From NCBI GenBank assembly GCA_002898675.1, contig BEHW01000118.1, positions 1-5,264 of the forward strand: a DNA stretch of 5,264 nt, read 5' to 3'. Of this stretch, positions 1-5,264 are shown piece after piece. The notes under the pieces are model-generated. The model saw only the letters and a program-made list of their open reading frames with translations, had not been told where the DNA came from and did no database searches. Within the stretch, counting starts at the first letter, position 1. Each line of letters begins with the position of its first letter. The translations under genes and the position numbers were made by a program. Source of the DNA: a bacterium HR20. GTDB lineage: Bacteria; Bacteroidota; Ignavibacteria; Kapaibacteriales; NICIL-2.

Positions 1-1
1 G

Positions 2-2962
2 AGCACGGATATCCAGCGTTACGATTTCATGGCAGCAGCCGTCCGCGAGGGTGATACCGGCCCTGGTGATAAGCGATTTTTGATGGCAACCGGACCGTTC
101 AACATGCGTCCCGGCGATACTGCACGTGTTGTTGTGGGTGTTATCTTAGCCCCACCAGTCAAGGAAGAAGCCGACGGGACCCAAGAGGATCTTGCCAATC
201 TCGTTCGCCGCACACGCTTTGCACAGCGTGTCTACGACAATGGCTTTGCTGCTCCCCAGCCGCCGGAAGCTCCGCAGGTGTCATGGGAGCCGCTCAACCA
301 CGCTATCATCGTCAAGTGGGATACTACCAGCTACGCATCCTACGACCGGGAAGAGAAGGGCATGGATATCGTTGGCTTTCGCATCTTTCGTTCGCGTGTG
401 CCGACCCAGGATACATTCGATGTAAACTTCATCCAGCCATCGGCTGACTATCCTGGCGGGAAAAGCCCCTTCGGCTGGAAGCAAATTGCTGAATGGCGCG
501 TCCCGTCTCCGTTCTGGACAACAGCAATACTTTCCGATAGCAGCGACATCAACAGCGCACGCTATCCGTGGATTCGGGTATTTCCGCGTACGGTAAAGGG
601 TACACTCCGCCTTCTCTACCCAAGCTTCATCTCCGCTACTGATGTGACCAATGATAGCATCATCATCATTCGCCGAATACCGAACCTTGCCTCGCAACCA
701 TGGGCGTCATTCTGGAACGCCATCATCCCACAAGGGACTACCTCTACGCAAACGCGATACGATACACTCACGCTCGGCAAAGTCACTGTTCTTCCGAATG
801 GAACGATTCCACCCAACCCAACGAGCACTACGGATACGACCACGATGAACCAGGCGATGGCGAGCATCTGGTCTCAACTGGCGCGTGGGACGGTGCGGTT
901 GCAGTGGTTGTACGACGATTGGGTTGATGCACAGTGGGCACGCAGTATCATTCGCAACTACCTCGATAGCGTCACCAACGGCCGTTCGTTCCTCGATGTT
1001 GGGGATGATAATCAAGATGGGGTGATTTCTCAAGATGATGATCTTCGCCGCCGCGAGGAGATCCTCAACAACGTGGATTACTACTATCGCGTCTTGGCGA
1101 TTGATGAGGGTGATTATTTCCAAGGCACCCCAGCAAAGACAAGCGTTGCCATTGACAAAATCAACGTCATTCAAGCTTTTGCACTTGGGAAGGGTCCTCA
1201 CCGCGAGCCAACGGTTACAGCCAACGAGGATCGCGATCGGCTCGGGGGGCTCTACAACTTCCGCTTGACACCGAAGGATGCCGACCGCTTCGCACAGCTT
1301 TTCTCTGGACACGAAATTGAACTCGAATTCCAGCCGGCAGGCTCGGCAACTACGTTCTACCAGTGCATGGACACAATTTGGAACAACGGCGCCTCGTTCC
1401 TCAAAGGGTTTTACGGAAATACTCTCACGGTGCGCGATAAAACTACCGGCCGCACACTAGGTCAATATTTTGTGCTCTACGAACCTGCCGATTGTCTTTT
1501 CGATAATCTCTTTTCCGATGTCGCAATGGCATTTGTGTCGCCAACTACGACGTCAGAGATCAACAACCTCTGCCAGGAGGCGCGGGATAATCCAGCAAGC
1601 TTTGTCCACCCTTACAACACGGATGTAACGGTCCGTGGCGGGACGTGGAACACTGATAAGCCATGCCTCGGCTCACAGCGGACTATTCAAGGGACGTTTG
1701 CAATTTCCTTCGATTACTATCTCCAGCAATACGGAGGGATACTGCGCCCGTATCGGATGGAAAAGCTCACAGGGACAGCCAACACGTTGCTCGAATTCCG
1801 CCCGTTCCGTCGGACGGATATTCCAAGGCTGGAAGAATTTGCGATTAACTTTCGGACTGGGGTATTTGAACGGTTCAACAACGGCGCAGCTCGCTACGAG
1901 GTCGAATTCTTGCCCGGTGGAGTTGAAACGATTACCACGCGATTTCTTCGCGCTGCAGGAATCGGACGATTCGATACATTGACTAAGACGTTCGATGTCT
2001 CCTATCTGAACGTGCGTGTGCGGAATGTTCGAACCTATGTGCGCCCCACCCCGCAGGGGGATTCTGTGGTGGTTTCCTATCCAGTTGATGTGCCGCATAC
2101 AACGGTCTCACTCCCTGTTGATTTGGCTGATTACAACCAGACGTTGGCATCGGATGTGTACGCCTATCCTCCACCGAAAACGGTGCCGATCGGCACGTTC
2201 AATCTCACTGCATATGCATGGCTCAACGGTCGCTACACGAAAGCAAATTTCGCATCGAAGGAATCCGCAAGTCAGCGGCAGCAGCAAGCAGGGTGTGCCA
2301 ATGGAGGCTGTCCAGTCGGGACACAGGGGCGATACTACCTTTCAACTATCACACCTGATGGAGATACGCTCGACTTCACGCACGCTCTCGTTATTGATGG
2401 CGGAACGTTCTGGCTCGATTTTGCGGGCAAGGGCGGTCGCCAAGGTGGTGCAGCTGGGCGGCTCATCGTTCATCCACCCGATAGCGCGACGGCAACGGAA
2501 GACTTCAAGCCTGGAGACAAAATTCTCATTGAAACAATTGGAGGTCCGTTTGGCCTCCCGCTGCCAGGTGCTAAGGTCACCTTCAAAGTCGCTGATGTCG
2601 AGATCCCGCAAGATCAGCTAACCGATAACGATCTCGACCGAGTGCTCATCGTGCCGAATCCGTACGTCGTCACCCACGTAGGGCAGAAGTCCAGCTACGA
2701 TGCAAAAATTTACTTCACCCGGCTACCGAAAGAGTGCACGATCAAGATTTACACCGTTGCCGGGGATTTGATTCGAACGATACACCACGTTGACCAAGAC
2801 GGTACGTTCCGCTACGGGATGGACGTTTGGGACTTGCTCAGCGATAATCGTCAGCGAGCCGCTTCGCAAGGTCTGATCGCTGTCATCGAAACACCCAACG
2901 GTGCCCAAACGGTCAAGAAGTTCGCCGTTGTCGTCGGTGGTGCACGGATTCTCGGACGCTAA
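2..2962 (+). CDS. Large secreted surface protein with T9SS type A C-terminal sorting domain (5' end outside window)
   Basis: The frame is open from base 2 with no stop, so the ATG at 29 is probably an internal methionine (no Shine-Dalgarno, no signal peptide after it). Residue numbers below count from that ATG. The first part, including DKRFLMATGPFNMRPGDTAR, resembles a segment common in giant FCB-group surface proteins. Around residues 76-160 comes a fibronectin III-like start (PPEAPQVSWEP, then GFRIFRSRV). A matching closing strand, VDYYYRVLAIDEGDY, appears only at about 349-363, so a large insertion is likely. An EF-hand/dockerin-like calcium loop lies at 326-337. The middle (about 380-840) is beta-rich and not assignable by eye, with a Gln-rich CX4C patch near 756-761. 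Residues 870-977 match the T9SS type A sorting domain (VPNPY; CTIKIYTVAGDLIRTI; WDLLSDN; KKFAVVV). Expected role: cargo carried across the outer membrane by T9SS and released or attached at the surface. The actual activity is unknown; no catalytic motif was recognised. Confidence 0.85.
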   Translation, partial: STDIQRYDFMAAAVREGDTGPGDKRFLMATGPFNMRPGDTARVVVGVILAPPVKEEADGTQEDLANLVRRTRFAQRVYDNGFAAPQPPEAPQVSWEPLNHAIIVKWDTTSYASYDREEKGMDIVGFRIFRSRVPTQDTFDVNFIQPSADYPGGKSPFGWKQIAEWRVPSPFWTTAILSDSSDINSARYPWIRVFPRTVKGTLRLLYPSFISATDVTNDSIIIIRRIPNLASQPWASFWNAIIPQGTTSTQTRYDTLTLGKVTVLPNGTIPPNPTSTTDTTTMNQAMASIWSQLARGTVRLQWLYDDWVDAQWARSIIRNYLDSVTNGRSFLDVGDDNQDGVISQDDDLRRREEILNNVDYYYRVLAIDEGDYFQGTPAKTSVAIDKINVIQAFALGKGPHREPTVTANEDRDRLGGLYNFRLTPKDADRFAQLFSGHEIELEFQPAGSATTFYQCMDTIWNNGASFLKGFYGNTLTVRDKTTGRTLGQYFVLYEPADCLFDNLFSDVAMAFVSPTTTSEINNLCQEARDNPASFVHPYNTDVTVRGGTWNTDKPCLGSQRTIQGTFAISFDYYLQQYGGILRPYRMEKLTGTANTLLEFRPFRRTDIPRLEEFAINFRTGVFERFNNGAARYEVEFLPGGVETITTRFLRAAGIGRFDTLTKTFDVSYLNVRVRNVRTYVRPTPQGDSVVVSYPVDVPHTTVSLPVDLADYNQTLASDVYAYPPPKTVPIGTFNLTAYAWLNGRYTKANFASKESASQRQQQAGCANGGCPVGTQGRYYLSTITPDGDTLDFTHALVIDGGTFWLDFAGKGGRQGGAAGRLIVHPPDSATATEDFKPGDKILIETIGGPFGLPLPGAKVTFKVADVEIPQDQLTDNDLDRVLIVPNPYVVTHVGQKSSYDAKIYFTRLPKECTIKIYTVAGDLIRTIHHVDQDGTFRYGMDVWDLLSDNRQRAASQGLIAVIETPNGAQTVKKFAVVVGGARILGR
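1004..1039 (+). other. EF-hand/dockerin-type calcium-binding loop inside the first protein
   Basis: The codons read DDNQDGVISQDD, which fits the 12-residue calcium loop D-x-N-x-D-G-x-I-x-x-x-D: Asp at 1, Asn at 3, Asp at 5, Gly at 6, Ile at 8 and Asp at 12. It corresponds to residues 326-337 counted from the ATG at 29. Only one such loop was found in the visible protein, so it is not a complete two-loop dockerin. A structural calcium site in an extracellular protein is the likely meaning; binding itself is inferred from the motif. Confidence 0.65.
2636..2962 (+). other. T9SS type A C-terminal sorting domain of the first protein
   Basis: This segment encodes the last 108 residues or so. It begins DRVLIVPNPYVV, the typical opening of these domains in FCB bacteria, and continues with an IYFTRLP strand, CTIKIYTVAGDLIRTI, a DGTFRYGMDVWDLL turn and strand, then GLIAVIETPNG and KKFAVVV. 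The order and spacing match the type A sorting-domain/FlgD-like immunoglobulin fold. In known systems this domain directs the protein to the T9SS translocon and is cleaved by the PorU sortase. The residues after KKFAVVV (VGGARILGR) extend past where the family usually ends. Confidence 0.8.
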
Positions 2963-2971
2963 CACATCAAC

Positions 2972-2977
2972 GAGGAG
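2972..2977 (+). promoter_or_regulatory. Ribosome binding site of the PorV/PorQ-like gene
   Basis: GAGGAG lies 9 bases before the ATG at 2987, inside the 24-base gap after the first gene. It supports that start codon and independent translation initiation. The gap is too short for a convincing promoter as well, which favours co-transcription with the gene upstream. Confidence 0.75.
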
Positions 2978-2986
2978 ATACTAACG

Positions 2987-4057
2987 ATGAAAAAATGGAT
3001 TGCACTTGCCATCGCATCAAGTACGATTGTAGGTAGTGCTGCTCTGGCTCAGCAAGCACAAGGTTCATCTGCCGGTGATTTTCGCAAAGTTGGCGCTGCC
3101 GGAGCCCAGTTTCTCAAGATCGCTGCTGGCGCTCGTGCCAATGGCATGGCGGGCGCTTTCAGCGCGATCGCGAACGACCCGACCGCTCTCTTCTACAACA
3201 GCGCAGGTATTGTGGACATCCCCGGCTATACTGGAAACTTCACCTATACCCAGTGGTTCGGAGGATATTCCCACAACTACATCGCCGGTATCATACCGAT
3301 TGGCGAGAAATACCGCGCTGGGCTGTCGGTGACCTCCTTTACCAGTGGGCCGATTCCCTTTACGACCGTGCAGGATGAAAATCGCCTCAACACAACCTAC
3401 AGCATCACCGATGTTGCGATCGGTGGAACGTTTGCTGCGCAGTTGACCGATCAATTTTCGTTCGGCGTTACGCTCAAGTACGTACAAAACGGGATTGGCG
3501 GCATGAGCGCCAACGGTATCCTTGCTGATGTTGGCACACTGTACCGATTCCGCGGAGTGCGGCTGGGATTTTCCATCAGCAATCTCGGCCCGCAGCTCCA
3601 GTTCTCCGGCGCAGATTTGAACTTCCGCACTGATCTGTACCGGGAGTTGCAGTATCAGCAAATTGATGCATCCTACTTGGTCAATCCCTACAACGCACCC
3701 ATCTCGCTCAAGGCTGGACTGGCTGCGGATCTGACCTCAGAGCTGCTCGGGCTTTACGAGTCTGACCCGAACTTGGCAGTCAACCAAACCCGCGAGCACC
3801 GCTGGCTCGCAGCGGTTGAGTTCGAAACGCTTTCGGATGTTCCGGAGCAGTTCGCCATAGGAACAGAGTACACGTGGAAAGATTTGATTTCGCTTCGTGC
3901 TGGCTACCGCTTCAACCAAAGCTCGTTTGGTCTCAGCGGTGGTGTCGGGCTACGCTACATTGGAAGTGGCTTCGAAGGTTTGCTCGATTATTCGATTCAG
4001 CCCACAACGACGCTGGGCATCATCAATCGCTTTTCGATAACGCTGCGGCTCGACTAA
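2987..4057 (+). CDS. PorV/PorQ-family outer-membrane beta-barrel protein
   Basis: This complete 356-residue protein starts at an ATG with a good ribosome binding site. Residues 1-21 form a Sec signal peptide: MKKW, a hydrophobic stretch, then an ALA cleavage site before QQAQ. Residues 39-75 carry the family signature: AGAQFLKIAAGARANGMAGAF followed by NDPTALFYNSAGI, where relatives typically have WNPAGL. The rest alternates amphipathic strands and Gly/Asn/Asp turns, as in a FadL-like barrel (for example FGVTLKYVQNGIGG, VRLGFSISNLGPQLQFSG, ISLRAGYRFNQSSFGLSGG), and ends in a strand, RFSITLRLD. PorV in studied T9SS organisms is an outer-membrane protein that works with the PorU sortase and shuttles cargo; PorQ is a related barrel. 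Sitting 24 bases after a T9SS cargo gene fits such a role, but motifs alone do not separate the main PorV from a paralogue, so no symbol is given. Length is in the usual range for the family. Confidence 0.85.
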   Translation: MKKWIALAIASSTIVGSAALAQQAQGSSAGDFRKVGAAGAQFLKIAAGARANGMAGAFSAIANDPTALFYNSAGIVDIPGYTGNFTYTQWFGGYSHNYIAGIIPIGEKYRAGLSVTSFTSGPIPFTTVQDENRLNTTYSITDVAIGGTFAAQLTDQFSFGVTLKYVQNGIGGMSANGILADVGTLYRFRGVRLGFSISNLGPQLQFSGADLNFRTDLYRELQYQQIDASYLVNPYNAPISLKAGLAADLTSELLGLYESDPNLAVNQTREHRWLAAVEFETLSDVPEQFAIGTEYTWKDLISLRAGYRFNQSSFGLSGGVGLRYIGSGFEGLLDYSIQPTTTLGIINRFSITLRLD

Positions 4058-4090
4058 ACGCTCAGCGTGACAAGTATCGACCCTCAGTAT

Positions 4091-4095
4091 GGAGG
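4091..4095 (+). promoter_or_regulatory. Ribosome binding site of the GWxTD-family gene
   Basis: GGAGG lies 10 bases before the ATG at 4106, in the 48-base gap after the barrel gene. It decides between two nearby ATGs: the other, at 4089, overlaps the site and opens a frame that stops after 16 codons. Confidence 0.7.
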
Positions 4096-4105
4096 CACGT
4101 GCTGT

Positions 4106-5264
4106 ATGCGTGCCAGCATTCAACTTGCCTGTATTGTGATTTTGCTTGCGTCCAGCGCTCTTGCTGCAGAGCCTGGTTCGCAGCCATTTCCACTAACGCT
4201 GGCAATTTCGCAGTTCCGTGCAAGTCCTGAGCGAACCAGACTCGAGATTTCCTATAGCATTGCCGATACGCAGCTTGTGTATCGCGCTGATACCGAATCC
4301 GGTGTCGTGCGTGCCCTACTTGAGCTTGAACTTCAGCTCGAAAGCAGCATTTTTTCTGATTCGATCGTTGTGCTGCTGGAGAGCGTCAAGCAAGCCAAGC
4401 AATTCCATCCATCCCTGCTGGTAGGGAAGCGTATCTTCATTGTCCCGCCGGGGCAATACACACTTCGCGCCCGCATTCGCGATGCTTACCGCTCAAAGAG
4501 CGCTGTGCTCGAGCGCAGGATGCCTATCATCGTCCGGCAGTGGAGTGCGGATGCAATAACTGCAAGTAGCATCGAACTTGCCCAGTGGATAGAGCGTCGT
4601 GACACTTCCGATACACGACAGACGAACGCTGGCTTTGGAAAAAGTGGTCTTTACATTGTTCCTCTCCCAACCGCAACGTACGAGGGAAGTGCGCCGACGC
4701 TCTACGCCTACACGGAGCTGTACGATCTCGACCGATGCGCGTGCGATACGCTGGCACTTCGCTACCGCATACTCGATGCAGCGATGAACGAAGTGTTCGA
4801 TTTGCGTTATCGCCGTCCTGTCCTTGGTCGTGATCAGGCGGAGGTCATTTCGATCCCGCTTGATGGCGTGCCGAGCGGCGCTTACTATCTGGCACTCGGC
4901 ATCGAACAAGCTCGCTCGCCAGAACTTGTGCTCGGACGGCAGCAGTTCTATTTGATCAATCCTGAGCTTCCTCCCGAACAACCACGCACCCTCAGCGAAG
5001 ATGAGCTTTTTCTCCAAAGTCCATTTGCAACGATGGACGAAGCGCAGCTTACGGTGGAGGTTGCTTCTGCACGCTTGATTGCGCGACCTTCTGAGCTGGA
5101 TGCATATGACCAGTTGACCGAGGTACTAGCAAAGCGCCGTTTTCTCTTCCGTTTCTGGCTCCAGCGCGATCCTGATCCATCAACTCCTGCGAACGAACGC
5201 TACGAAGAGTTCCGCAAAGCACGCGAGTATGCAGCACAATTCTACCGAACGCAACGCTTCCCTC
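4106..5264 (+). CDS. Exported GWxTD-domain family protein (3' end outside window)
   Basis: From the ATG at 4106 the frame stays open to the window edge, giving 386 complete codons. Residues 1-20 are a signal peptide: MRAS, a hydrophobic core, then ALA before AEPGS. Residues 30-150 and 185-285 look like beta-sandwich segments (LEISYSIADTQLVYRAD; PPGQYTLRARIRD; GAYYLALGIEQA). A CAC pair sits at 211-213. From about 335 the protein becomes helical and reads KRRFLFRFWLQRDPDPSTPA, then NERYEEF and REYAAQFYRT. FWxxRDPDP followed by TPxNE and a Tyr/Phe-rich helix is the pattern that precedes the GWxTD motif in that family. The GWxTD residues themselves would fall just past the window end. The family is widespread in Bacteroidota and relatives and its function is not established. 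Following the PorV-like gene at 48 bases, it is probably in the same operon and acts in the periplasm or envelope. It has no lipobox at the signal cleavage site; a Cys at residue 9 is too early to be one. Confidence 0.8.
   Translation, partial: MRASIQLACIVILLASSALAAEPGSQPFPLTLAISQFRASPERTRLEISYSIADTQLVYRADTESGVVRALLELELQLESSIFSDSIVVLLESVKQAKQFHPSLLVGKRIFIVPPGQYTLRARIRDAYRSKSAVLERRMPIIVRQWSADAITASSIELAQWIERRDTSDTRQTNAGFGKSGLYIVPLPTATYEGSAPTLYAYTELYDLDRCACDTLALRYRILDAAMNEVFDLRYRRPVLGRDQAEVISIPLDGVPSGAYYLALGIEQARSPELVLGRQQFYLINPELPPEQPRTLSEDELFLQSPFATMDEAQLTVEVASARLIARPSELDAYDQLTEVLAKRRFLFRFWLQRDPDPSTPANERYEEFRKAREYAAQFYRTQRFP

Noticed and set aside
707..1312. 201-codon open frame on the minus strand
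   Set aside because: It lies entirely within the first gene, whose sense translation carries recognisable motifs here. The antisense product has no family resemblance and no ribosome binding site; it follows from codon bias.
2016..2621. 201-codon open frame on the plus strand in another reading frame
   Set aside because: It is inside the first gene, and its translation is rich in Ser, Arg and Ile without domains. The main frame continues through it into the sorting domain.
2785..2830. Second calcium loop in HHVDQDGTFRYGMD
   Set aside because: The first and twelfth positions of the loop are not acidic, and the segment is the normal turn of the sorting domain.
3163..3172. Ten-base palindrome CGCGATCGCG, and a similar one, GATCGCGATC, at 1229-1238
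   Set aside because: Both lie inside coding sequence. Two chance GATC-centred or CG-rich palindromes are not enough to propose a genome-wide motif or an operator.
3065..3661. 198-codon open frame on the minus strand
   Set aside because: It is antisense to the PorV/PorQ-like gene, whose signature residues occupy this region. No start signal or recognisable product.
4058..4068. Inverted repeat ACGCTCAGCGT just after the barrel gene, considered as a terminator
   Set aside because: The stem is at most four base pairs around a three-base loop and no T-run follows, so it is too weak for an intrinsic terminator.
4493..5017. 174-codon open frame on the minus strand
   Set aside because: It is antisense to the third gene, which has a signal peptide, ribosome binding site and the pre-GWxTD pattern. 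The antisense product resembles nothing recognised.

Overview
The window looks like a chromosomal piece of a bacterium from the Bacteroidota/Chlorobiota (FCB) group, most plausibly an Ignavibacteria- or Kapabacteria-like lineage. The reasons are a large surface-type protein ending in a type A C-terminal sorting domain of the type IX secretion system (T9SS), a PorV/PorQ-family outer-membrane barrel directly downstream, and then a protein of the GWxTD family. Base composition is moderate, a little over half G+C by eye, and uniform across the window. The lineage is inferred from protein families; there is no rRNA or other marker.

Layout: everything is on the + strand and almost fully coding. (1) Positions 2-2962 hold the 3' part of a very long gene for a secreted, multidomain, T9SS-targeted protein. 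Its start lies upstream of the window. (2) After a 24-base gap with a clear ribosome binding site, 2987-4057 encodes a complete 356-residue PorV/PorQ-like outer-membrane protein with a signal peptide. (3) After a 48-base gap with another ribosome binding site, a third gene starts at 4106 and runs off the right end. It encodes a signal-peptide protein whose last visible part matches the region just before the GWxTD motif. No stretch over 300 bases lacks a gene, and no RNA gene, mobile element, CRISPR array, promoter or terminator is visible.

How they may work together: the short gaps, common strand and lack of any terminator suggest one transcript. A coherent reading is a cell-envelope operon in which the first protein is exported by T9SS, the second is a PorV-like barrel that could help handle or anchor such cargo, and the third is an exported protein of unknown function. 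The family assignments come from motifs read in the translations; the functional link between them is inference. I did not find a clearly new system. The points most worth a second look are the cargo/PorV-like/GWxTD linkage, the calcium-loop insertion and the unusual C-terminus of the first protein.
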